In this document: positions 12,735-22,612 of the stretch, piece after piece
How the letters are laid out: each line of letters opens with the position of its first letter
Numbering within the stretch: the first letter of the stretch is position 1
NCBI GenBank assembly: GCA_036850595.1
Contig: CM072170.1
Location: 20,107,696-20,171,695, forward strand
Length of the DNA stretch: 64,000 nt
Origin: Rhyacichthys aspro
Lineage: Eukaryota > Chordata > Actinopteri > Gobiiformes > Rhyacichthyidae
Direction of reading: 5' to 3'
The notes under the pieces: generated by a model
The model's input: only the letters and a program-made list of their open reading frames with translations
Told to the model about the DNA's origin: nothing
Database searches by the model: none
Position numbers and translations under genes: made by a program

Positions 12735-12840
12735 TCCAACGCATTTCTTGAGTCCAACTCAATTTAGGGTCCAACCCTTTTGTTTCACGGGTCCAACCCG
12801 TTTTACCGCGTCCAACGCATTTCTTGAGTCCAACTCAATT
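12735..12840. repeat. GTCCAAC repeat with an exact 30-bp duplication
   Basis: The 30 bases 12735-12764 recur exactly at 12811-12840, a 76-bp spacing. Between them gtccaaccc recurs twice more. It lies beside the retroviral-type fragment and may belong to its leader or LTR region, but that is inference. Confidence 0.8.
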
Positions 12841-13689
12841 TTCTTTGTAACTGGTTCCTTTTTTTTTTTTACTCTGTCTTTTTTCTAGTGAGAAAAGCAA
12901 ATTAGGTCCTTATATCCTTATAATTGATATAATGAAGAAGATTACAACAATTTGTACCCAAAGTTTAAAGAACAAAGAAAATTCTAAACCCCAAGATTAC
13001 AACAACAAACAAACCCCAATAAAAAGGTCAATGTTTCAAAATCACCAGGCACCAGTTGACAAATTAGAACTGAGTTCGTAGACATGGTTCCATCGGCGAT
13101 GACCCAGGACATCAGCGATCAGTCCTTCCATCTATAAACATTCTAGGTAGGGGGATGGGAAGTAGAAGAAAATAATACCCAGGATGGCCAGTCCCTGTCC
13201 ACTCTCTGTCTTGGACAATCAATTCGAGGAATCCCACTTCTGACATCGAAATTGTAATGGCAAAAATTACTCGGGCGCTGATGAGTTGTGCAATAAAGAC
13301 TTGCCAGAAACAAGTCCAAGGGAAACAGGGAAGAGGAAAAAGAACTGTTGGGTAGAGTGTATGTTAATTAACAAGCATGTGCTAATTTGACTCACACAGT
13401 TTGAAGCAGTTGTAAAATCATTCTTAAGTAATCCTTTAACCAAATTATAGCATTTGGCAAAAGAAAACAAATTCAATCTTACAAACAAAATTTTACAATT
13501 GTATAAATGTCGTAAAACTAAATTTCCATTACAGGTGCATAAAACAAGAGACAAGTGTGAATTGGGGAGCTATATATTGCACAGAGGTGAGTTATTGTAC
13601 ATGTGAATTGAGAATGAATGATTAAATGATGATGAAATTAAGTGCAACAGCGGAGTTGGATGAGCCTATTTGAAAATGAGCTCCACTGC
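12841..13689. other. Intergenic, nothing recognised
   Basis: AT-rich non-coding sequence between the GTCCAAC repeat and a LINE fragment. No supported exon on either strand. Confidence 0.5.
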
Positions 13690-14110
13690 CCCTTAATAGT
13701 CCGGTGAAGTGGGTGGGATGAATCCATGTCCATGAGTGACAGCAGTTTGTTCATTGTGCTCCTGTCCCTCACTGACTCAAACGCCTCCATACTGCCGCCC
13801 ATTACATGTACAGCCTTTCCGGATCAGGTTGTTGAGCCGGTTAATGTCAGTCTTATTGGTGCCACTTCCCCTGGAGACCACAGCAAAGTACAAGGTACTT
13901 GCTGTGTGCCCTTCTTGTACACAGCACCACTGTTGTTCTTCCAGTCCAGCCTGCTGTTCAAGTGAACACCCAGGTACTTGTAGTGGTCCACTACATCCGC
14001 CTTCTGGCCCAGGATGGTGACAGGTGTCCTCTTCTTCCTGAAGTCAACCACCAGCTCCTTGGTCTTCTCCACATCCAGGAGCAGGTGGTTTGTCTGGGAC
14101 CACTCTACTC
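13690..14110 (-). pseudogene. LINE reverse transcriptase C-terminal fragment
   Basis: The minus-strand frame at 13824-14072 reads KTKELVVDFRKKR and then YKYLGVHLNSRLDW. This is the signature after the RT palm in fish non-LTR elements of the Rex1/L2/CR1 type. A second frame farther along reads DINRLNNLIRKG, which normally follows it, so a frameshift has occurred near 13870. Only the 3' part of the ORF is present. It is a 5'-truncated dead copy. Confidence 0.8.
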
Positions 14111-15318
14111 CTCCCCTCCTCCTTCCTTTCAGTTTCGCTCCTACTCTGCGTGCTCTCCCCTGAGTTATGCAGGGATCTCAGGCCTCACTCCGGGCACTGG
14201 AGGCCAGGACAGCGCCAACAGCTTGCATGTACACAGACACAGAGCCCCTCTGCTGAGCATGGCACCCAAACACAAAAAGGCACAAAATTAAAAGAAAAAG
14301 GACCGAAAAAACTGTCCACTAACCATGGTGATATGTTAATGGCTAAGTACAGCAAAAGATAATTTTTAAAAAAATCAAGGAAAAAAACACACTAAATAGA
14401 GCTTAGAGATTAAAGAACACAGGAGCTAAAGTGACTGCGGCTCTCTCACGGCTGTCATGTTATGTTAGTAGAAGTGGTCCTACATACAAGACATACAGCA
14501 AGCAAAATATAGAAAATCAGAGCTCATGTACATTTTAAATGAACACGGTTTTTATGTTTTAAATGTTCCATATTTACTGTACTTCTTATACAAGTTACAT
14601 ATTCTGCTTGTATAATGGATAATGAACAGTCGGGTCATAATGGCTGCCACAATAATACTGCAGGTCAATAATAACAATATAGCAATCCATTGCCGGCTCA
14701 GTTTTAGTCGAAAAGACAGATGAGTAGCAGATCTGTGACACGTGATAGAACTTTACATGACTTTGACAGTGGTTCAGTATCTCAAGACAACACAAACATG
14801 AAAGGTCAGCTGCACATATCAGAGCAGTGGAACGCCGGTGACCCCTGAGACTCGTGAGCTGAGACATAAACTGGTAGAGAGCATAGAGATGAACTAGGGT
14901 TGATGTCATTAGACAGGGTGGTGTTGGTCTCCTTGGGATTTATTATGTAGGCAGAAGTGAGTAATGAGCGTACCCAGAGCTTTGAAGCTCACTTTATTAT
15001 GAGCGCTCAACACTATTTCTAAGCAACAGGAATATGCCCCTGGAAACAACACAAATCCTAGATAAAGATTAGTTTTTTTTCTCTCATAAAATGAACTGCG
15101 TGGGTATCTGTGGTGGCTGAAAATGCCCTGCAGTAGGTTAGATACTGAAGACTGTAATAACCGTGCAGGCTAATGTTAGTGTGGCCTGTGGACATGACAT
15201 CATAAAAAAGTATGATTGCAGTGCCAGAATAATGTTATAAATCAATAAAACCATGTCTATGAACAAACTAATTGTGAATTTTAGACACTTAACACAGGCT
15301 AAGAGGAATTCTAATTTA
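14111..15318. other. Intergenic, nothing recognised
   Basis: No conserved exon. A 104-codon minus-strand frame at 14595-14909 has no family signature and no splice or promoter context, so it is not called. Confidence 0.5.
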
Positions 15319-15715
15319 GTTGTTTTCAGTGTTGGACAAGCTACTTGGAAAACGTAGTAAGCTACTAGTTTACTACTCTACAGTAAATGAAGCTTCACTA
15401 CACTAAAGCTACCCCCCAGAGAAATTTAGCAAGCTAAACTACAGCATAATGGCAAAAGTAGTATACTACATTCAAGCTGTTTTTTGGAAAGCTTATGTTT
15501 TCAGCTTTCAGATTATGTATAAATCTCAAATTCCTAAAATTGACCCATATGAAAGGTTTTGTGGTCCAGGGTCACAGTGAGCAAAATCAGTCATTAAACA
15601 AAGTTTAAACATGGGCAAAACTGATTATTATTATATTATAATTAAACAGTTTCTATTTTGAGTCTCTTGCCTCTAAAACTATGGAACTTTCATAGTAAGC
15701 GAACAGTGTAAAATC

Positions 15716-17057
15716 CAGTGGCGGGCCGTGCATTTCACGCTTAGGCCTTCAGTGACGTACCACTCATAGTTGCTGGTCTGGAAATGATGGACAAACCCTT
15801 TTCCTTTGCAGGCTAGCTAGCTGTCGTGAAACACCTTAGTACACCGTGGGACACGGTGAAAACTAAAATAAAGACAAATACGATGTTTCAAACTCACATA
15901 AATCACACATTTCCATTGTAATGTAGCATGTGGTACCTCGGGGTGTCACTCTCACCCCGGGAACTTACCTCCTATAAAAGGAAGATGGCCGTTTACCAGG
16001 TAGGTGCCAGTTTCCTGTAGGTGGCCAGGTGGTTTGCTGGGCCCACGCGCTCTGCTGTTTGGGCTGTTTGACTGTCTATGGTAAATAAGGCTTTATTGTA
16101 ATTTTTTTAATGGTATGGTTAATTTTACATGTAGCCTTTTTTGTGTAGGGTCACACGGTTTTAATGAAGGTTCTACTGAAATCTTCTGAAGTACTTTGAC
16201 TGGGCGTGGGGAGATTCGACGCCGCAGGTATGCAGTGTTTTAATTTTTTTTAGACAAAATGATTAAAGGTTTATTTTATGTGTTTGGTGATTTTGTATTT
16301 GTGTTTTTACAGTTATGTCACTGCTTCCTGCTGTCCTTTACCTATAGTTTACAGTTTGATTTTGTTTTAGTTAGTTCGCCCCGCCTTAAAGCCTGTGTTA
16401 GTTTCAATCGAGTGCACTTGTAAGGGCGGACTAACTATCCTTATCTTTTTGTTTGTATGTCCTGTCTTTTGTTTTGGGTCACTTCCTCGTTACAAAAATC
16501 CATATCGCTTGCCTGTCAGAACACTGTTAAACCCAATCTTGTTTGGAGTGAATTCATCTGCGGTGTCTGTTTGCTGTAACGTTTGCAGTGATCTTGCTGT
16601 GTATCTTGGGTTGAAGTGAACTGCGTGCTGTGTTCTGCAGGTGTGTCCGCCTTATGCTGTAGTGTGTTGATTAATTCGGGTTTGTAAACTTCTGAGAGCG
16701 ACGAATGGTTACAGTGAAACGGGAACACCCCTGTATATTATTGTTAAAATAAATATTGTTAAACTTTATCCTTGTGTTTGTGTTTTCATATTTCTCTGAC
16801 TTGATTCTGAAGGTCTCACGCAAATGAAATTTGCCTGACAACACAAGCTAGCTGAAATATAATTGGATAAAAACTCTACCATGATAAACAACATTGGAAG
16901 CCGCTCAACTAAGTGGATATAATATGACATAAAGAGAACAGAGAATAGAGAATAATTTTGTTTACATATTTATGAAAATAAAATAAAATAAATTTACTTT
17001 TCTGAGCATGTTTAGGCCAGCAGAGAAGGCCTTGCTGGCCCTGACGGCCCACCACTG
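15716..17057. mobile_element. Non-autonomous hAT element, 1342 bp, nested
   Basis: Ends are CAGTGGCGGGCCGT (left) and CAGTGGTGGGCCGT (right, read inward). They are flanked by an exact 8-bp duplication GTAAAATC (15708-15715 and 17058-17065). No transposase frame is seen. The interior holds TATAAAAGG near 15974 and AATAAA near 16750, spaced as in an LTR, so an LTR-like sequence may itself be nested inside; its edges are not resolved. Confidence 0.88.
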
Positions 17058-17151
17058 GTAAAATCCCTGCTAACGTCCTTCAAACACTTTTGTTTTCGTT
17101 TTGTTAATGTGTCGCATGTGAAGGCAGGGCGTGCGTAAAGGCGCACGGATG

Positions 17152-17991
17152 CGAGTATTTATTAGCCGTTGTCAGTTTGGGTTGTGATGTAAAGAGAGGC
17201 AATGCACTACATAACGCCTAATTTCCTAATTGAAATAGCGAGTAGAAGCCAAAAACGTTAAATACGTGTGCAAGGTCGTCACGCTGCACCGAGCGGGGCT
17301 GTGAGAGAAAGAGGGGCAAGGTGCGTCACCAGTAGCCTGGGATCGATGGATTTAAACAGGATTTCAAGGCAGGACCATGGGCAGAACTAACGCTCGCTGA
17401 GTGAACCAATCAGAGAAGCCACGGATGTGACGTAAGGAAAGCGAAACTTATTCTAGTTGTCAACAAACCACAGCATACACCAGCGTGGCTCGAGAGAGAA
17501 GATGCTTCGGTGACGGTGAATGACTTCTGTTGTTTTTGTCAGAAAGATCTGAGGACACGGGGTGTAATATCGAGTTTAGTGCTTATTTCGATCGTTGTAA
17601 GCTACCGAAACCTGCTACTGTTTTCTCGCGCTCAATATGACGGGAAACAAAATCCCGCCTCCCTCGCTACGATTGGTCGGAAAGAAAGCGCCGGAGCAGA
17701 AATCGGAGGCAGATTGGGCGATTCCAGACTAACTTTCTCTGTATGTAATACAATGAGAAAGTCGGTCTGGCTGGCCAGGCTACGTCACCAGTATTTGCGG
17801 AGAGAGTCTTTTTGTTTATTTGTCGTTGCCAGTTGGGTTTGTCATGTAAAGTTAGGCGATGCACTAAGGAACGCCTAATTATCTAAAAAGAATAGCGCAC
17901 AAAGCCGAAAACTAACTGCTAAGCTAACTGAATGTGCAGCGGTGTCAGACAGTGTCAGGCTGCGCCCTGCGGAGGCAGTGCAAGAAAGAGG
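17152..17991 (+). repeat. Duplicated about 190-bp unit flanking a nested insertion
   Basis: Sequence 17152-17320 (gtatttatt, then gatgtaaag and gcaatgcact, ending gaaagagggg) is repeated with divergence at 17790-17991. A third weaker copy lies at about 22040-22120, sharing aagccgaaaac and ggaggctgtgagagag. All three are inside the large transposon, so they look like internal repeats of that element. Confidence 0.6.
17333..17782. mobile_element. 450-bp MITE with 9-bp target duplication
   Basis: Ends TAGCCTGG at both sides in inverted orientation, flanked by an exact 9-bp duplication CGTCACCAG (17324-17332 and 17783-17791). Nine-base duplications point to Mutator-like elements; the class is inferred from that alone. 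The inner right end contains an ACTTTCTC/GAGAAAGT hairpin, and this end recurs at 39885-39945. Confidence 0.75.
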
Positions 17992-18277
17992 GGCATTGGG
18001 CAACCCTGCAAACACGTCAAGTTGGGTCAACGTTCAAGACTGGATATGTGGCATTGCCACTCCTACACTAGTGTGGTATTTATTTGTTTTTGTTTAGTTT
18101 TATTGTTTGTTTCAATTATGAATTTATGTATTTCTATGTATGTATTTGTCTTTCTTTAAGTATGTTGCCTTTTGCGATAGTTGAGTTTAAAAATTGAGGA
18201 TTGGCAGTTATAGCAACCAAATGGTTTTCTGGACCTGAGGAGGATGCGTGCTACTGGCCACCAGCAAGGATAAACTT

Positions 18278-19211
18278 TAAAGGTGCGCCGATCGATCGGT
18301 CACCGATCATGATCGGCCGATCACGGCTATAAATAGTGTGATCGGTGATCGGCAAAATGGCCGATCAGAAAAACCGATCATGCAGAACGAGCGAGATTTG
18401 TTTAACGTTTATCCATAGAAACTGAAAAAACCTTTACTAAATAAAGGAGAAATATGTATTTACACTTATTTAAGCCCTGCAACGTTGAGAGCTACCTGTG
18501 GATTGGCAGAGATTCTTTAATGGTTTATACCTATGTTTGTTTTTAAATTACTAACTAACTAACTAAATTATTAAATAAAAGAACAGTTAAACAGTTTATA
18601 CCCCTTATCGATCCTGCCAAAAAACGCCTGATGTGTCAATCAAACGCTCAGAGTGGTTCGAGTTTCAAAACAAGCGCGCAGCACTTAGGAGCGATAAAAT
18701 AAGAGAATACTCCGATCAAAATGACGAAACTGCACTCTTTGGGGATTTGTGGATGCAATAAAATGTGTTAGGTAGATATTTTTACTGTATTTGATTCTCT
18801 GAACACTTGCTAACAGAACAGAACCGTGTTTGTTGGATTGTTTTGTATGTTTGAGCCGCAGGAAGACTTCAGAGGTGAGAAGCGCCAGTAAGTTTCGGTT
18901 TCGATTTGTTTTTGTTTTTTTTCGAAAGAAGCTTTAAGTGTTCGTAATGTTGATGCTGTGTCTAGAAAAGGTTTACATCACTAAAAAGATAAGAATCTAA
19001 GCTTTCCAATGATGTGCTGCATGTGTACCAAGCGGTTGTCTAAAACCGAGAAATGAATAAGTGACGATGGCCGCTGGAATGGTAACGGGTTAATTCAGTG
19101 GTTCATTTTTGTTTATAGCATTCTTAATTTAGCCCTTAAATACACATTTAATGTGATCGGTATCGGCTGTGATCGGTATCGGCCTCATAAATCCTGATCG
19201 GAGCATCTCTA
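18278..19211. mobile_element. Non-autonomous hAT element, 934 bp, inserted in the DUF4806 exon
   Basis: Ends TAAAGGTGCGCCGATC and (inward) TAGAGATGCTCCGATC. It is flanked by an exact 8-bp duplication ATAAACTT (18270-18277 and 19212-19219). It splits one coding exon; the reading frame on both sides agrees once the element and one duplication copy are disregarded. No transposase frame. It belongs to the same broad TIR group as the elements at 32725 and 62620. Confidence 0.9.
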
Positions 19212-20951
19212 ATAAACTTGTCAAAGGCGGTCGTAGAGCAACAGGACCCTCACACTGACTGGGCCACATACAGATTGACTGCTGGTAATGTATACATATA
19301 CATTATTTGACATCATGAGTTCACTGTTGATTCCGTTTAAATTTGCTCTGAATTAAACTAATTGCCACTCATTTGTCTCCCACAGCAATGTATGAAATTG
19401 CCCGCACAAAATTAGTACAATATGAACAGAACACAGATGTACCAACTGAGTCCGATTCCACAGAGAATATGGGAAAGGGGAAACGCAAAAAGAGGTGAGG
19501 CTACTTGAATTATGAAATGATACTAAATAGATGGTGACATTGAATTTCCCAATGAGACAGGAAATACATGTTTTGCATATTATACATTTTTAGGCGAGTG
19601 GTTTTGTCCAGCAGTGAGGATGAGGATGATGATCGGTCCAGCAGCCCCATCAGGCCTACATCACATCCACCACCTCCATCCACCCTCAGATTTATGCAGT
19701 CACCTCCACCGACTCCATCCACTCTCAGGTCCTCACCTCAAACTCCTCCATCCACCCTCAGATCTACGCAGTCACCTCCACTGCCTCCATCCACCCTCAG
19801 ATCTACGCAGTCACCTCCACTGCCTCCATCCACTCTCAGATCTACGCAGTCACCTCCACCGCCTCCATCACCTCTGGGTAATCATAGATGGCCCAGTGTT
19901 TCAACCTGTCACCACGTCACCACGTCACAAGAAACCCCTCGAAATCAAATCAGGGACAATATGTTTGTTCGCATCTTAACACTCCTTGAGGAGATGAAAG
20001 AGACCCAAAAGATCCAAGGGAGGATGCTATAAACGCTTCTACAACAGCGTGGCAACATTAGCACCACTGTGTCTTCTACCCCAGAGGGTTTCCCCCTGAA
20101 GACAGAGATGTGGAAATCATGGAAGAAAAACTGGCAAACCCAAACTTGATGTTCGAATTGGTATGCATGTCTAGGGTAGTGCAACTCAATTCAGTTTTAT
20201 TGGGGGGCTAGCATTGAATTTGACCTGAAACTTCCCAAGTGTGCTCACATGCTTCTGGCAGTTCTTTCATGTTGAGTGATTTACTCCACTGAGCAATGTA
20301 GATAAATTTGCTTTGTATTGTCTTTGTTCACCCTCAGGTTGCTGCTGTGGCTGACATAGGGGTGGCAACTGTTGATGAGGCCACAAGAAGGATGATGACC
20401 TTCCTCCTCGACCATGGCCTATCCAGGCAGTATAACTTTGTGGGCCGAAACGGGAAGAGAGAGTTTAAGGCCTAAAAACTGTTCGGAAGTAAAATATAAG
20501 TAGGTGTGCATGTGAATAATGTTTTAAGTTGTTCCGATACAAGAAATCTAATTTAAATACTAGATACTAGTAACTATAGAATATAACTATAGGACTTTAT
20601 TTCTAGATTCTAGTAAATCTAATTTAATCTGGAAATGTGTATTTGTCTAATTTACCAACCAGGTGTATCTAAAGTGGGTCATTGAAAACAGCTGCATGTG
20701 TAGATAAATAAACAGAGAAGACACTGTTGCCCTCAAACCAGACTAACAGGATCACAGAGTGTTCAGACAGACGCACATTTCCCCCGTGTTTAAGGCCCAT
20801 CATGTGGTGACACCTATGAGTGACACTGACAGAGCAGGTCCTGGTTTGAGACAGAGATGTAGATGTTAAAGCCCTGGATATAACTGGGATATAATAATAC
20901 TGTAACTACATACTGTAACTAATATATTTTTTAAACATACCGGTAAAATAT

Positions 20952-21352
20952 AATATTGTGGAAAAGTTTGTTAATTTCAGTAAATCAGTTTAAAATGTGA
21001 AACTCATACACTATATAGATTCATAAATAACTTAAGTGAGATTTTTCTAGCCATTATTTGAGTTAATTTTGATGAACTTGGGTTAATTTTGAACTTTGGT
21101 TTACACTTTACAGTGAAAGAAAACCCCTAATTGAGTATCTCACAAAATTAGAATATCACATACAACCAATAAAAAACTTTTTTTTTTTAAATATAGAAAT
21201 ATCAGGCTTATAGCTGTAAGCCATAATTATCCAAATTAACACAAATAATGGCGCAAAATATTACACTTAATGTCTAATGAATCTATATAATCATGTATGA
21301 GTTTCACGTTTTACACTGAATTACTGAAATCAACAAACTTCTACACAATATT
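20952..21352. mobile_element. Fold-back MITE with about 75-bp inverted arms
   Basis: The left arm (20952-21027; aatattgtgg, gtgaaactcatac) is the inverse of the right arm (21279-21352; gtatgagtttcac, cacaatatt) with scattered mismatches. About 250 bp of AT-rich spacer separates them. It is probably a Tc1/mariner-type fold-back MITE with a TA target; the duplication is too short to prove by eye. It sits in the last intron of the DUF4806 pseudogene. Confidence 0.7.
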
Positions 21353-21689
21353 CTATTGAGTTGTGTTGTCACATGAAGTAAGTGACCGTTATATTTGTTT
21401 TTTTTCAGGAGGCTTGAAGGAAAAAGCCATGACCAGCCAAATCACACGTAAAGATGCAGAGAAGGCTGTCTCCAAGTGGCTCATTGGTGCTAGGGACCGG
21501 GGGGTAATAGACAGGCCCGACAGGCCTCAGGCTCACTTGAGGTGGAAAATAACTAATTCTCTCTGTGACTTAATTTGACCTAAATAAAAATTAAAAAAGT
21601 AATGAATTGTATTACTGGTCTCTTCGTTATTGTAGCTTGTTTAAAGAAATGTATGGGATGACTGTAAAATAAGCCCCAAAATGAATTTG

Positions 21690-21975
21690 TTAGCCCATAA
21701 TAATAATTGTTATTACCCTTTTGGGTACAATCAGGGACCCATAATCAGCCCACATGGGGCCCAGCTAGTGTGGGCCCAGATGGGAGAAACCTGGGTTGCC
21801 CATGTGGGTTTAAGCTAGGGCCCATGTGACACCCACCTTCAGCCCATGGTATCTGGCCCACATGGGTCCACCATAGAACCCCTAGACAAAATTAACTGGG
21901 ACCCAGCTGGGCTGCCCAGATGTGGCCCACTCACCAGCCCATATCCAACCCATATGGGCCCTGCATGGGTGTGTT
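21690..21975. repeat. GCCCACATGGG minisatellite
   Basis: A degenerate tandem array built on gcccacatggg and its near-palindromic variants (cccatatgggcc, ggcccagatggg). GC content is well above the surroundings. It lies inside the large transposon close to its right end. Confidence 0.8.
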
Positions 21976-22297
21976 GATAGGGAGGAGTTTGTGGAGCAAG
22001 TGTGAATCTCTTTCATTGTGGCGTGAGGTGATAGTACACTATATGTGATGCCTAAGCCGAAAACCTTCATACATAGTGCGCAGACTGCATCGGGCGGAGG
22101 CTGTGAGAGAGGGGAAATAGGGATGCATGGAAGAATGTAGCTTGGGCAGATGCCACTGCACTACTTGGTAAACAAAAGAGCTTCGCTACCAAAAAGCCAT
22201 TTGATTCAGAAAACAGCGATGCTACCACCACGCTACTGAGAAATGTAGTTAAGTAGTGTCGCTACTTGTAGCGTCGCTACCCAACACTGGTTGTTTT

Positions 22298-22612
22298 GAA
22301 GTCCGTAAAAATTTAAGTACAACTGACCCCTTTCCGGTAGAGGGCGCTCCTTGCCGCTAATGCTGGGCTCAATTGCTTTTCTCTGAACAGACTGTACTAG
22401 CAGCTGACAGATGTGACAGTTTGTGGACTTCCGGGTGCAGTTGTGACGTTGCTATCAGTTTACCCATAAAATACTATGGGTTTCTAGGCGTTAATTCACA
22501 TTACGTTGCTCGGTTTACTTTAGTTTAAGTGCTTTTTATATTTCAAACAAACAATCAGCAAAGGGGACAACGTTACTGACGTAAAGTACTAGCCTTGCGC
22601 TTGTATTTAGCT
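22298..22612 (+). promoter_or_regulatory. gopc upstream/5' leader region
   Basis: The sequence between the right target duplication of the large transposon and the gopc ATG must hold the leader and probably the core promoter. No TATA box at a convincing distance. The start codon context is agctATGt. The transcription start cannot be placed from sequence alone. Confidence 0.45.

Larger units (their letters stand above)
18198..21578 (+). pseudogene. DUF4806-domain protein gene, broken
   Basis: Exons with GT-AG junctions can be read at about 18198-19284 (split by an insertion), 19386-19494, 19594-20160, 20338 to about 20480, and 21409-21578. The N-terminal module reads KWFSGPEEDACYWPP and DWATYRLTAG. 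It is followed by a basic patch, an acidic stretch SSSEDEDDDR and four to five Pro/Ser repeats containing PPSTLRSTQSP. The C-terminal part (DEATRRMMTFLLDHGLS, QYNFVGRNGKREF, AVSKWLIGARDRG) matches the DUF4806 pattern as I recall it. That domain has no settled function; such genes are multicopy in fish. Defects seen: a hAT insertion in the first exon, TAA at 20030-20032, a frame change near 20095 and TAA at about 20473. The gene lies wholly inside the large transposon and is probably cargo. Confidence 0.75.
15327..22289. mobile_element. Large hAT-like DNA transposon carrying a DUF4806-type gene
   Basis: The left end is CAGTGTTGGACAAGCTAC. The right end, read inward on the other strand, is CAGTGTTGGGTAGCGAC. 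The two are flanked by an exact 8-bp duplication GTTGTTTT (15319-15326 and 22290-22297). CAGNG termini with 8-bp duplications are hallmarks of the hAT superfamily. Both sub-ends are rich in GTAGC/GCTAC motifs. The present span is 6963 bp; subtracting four nested elements leaves about 3.8 kb. The recognisable cargo is the broken DUF4806-type gene at 18198-21578. No transposase is visible, so movement would have needed one from elsewhere. P elements also give 8-bp duplications, but the terminal motif favours hAT. Confidence 0.8.

Noticed and set aside
14595..14909. 104-codon minus-strand frame
   Set aside because: No domain, splice or repeat support; composition looks like non-coding sequence.
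17510..17878. 122-codon frame MTVNDFCCFC...
   Set aside because: It crosses the border of the 450-bp MITE and its target duplication, so it cannot be an ancestral gene.
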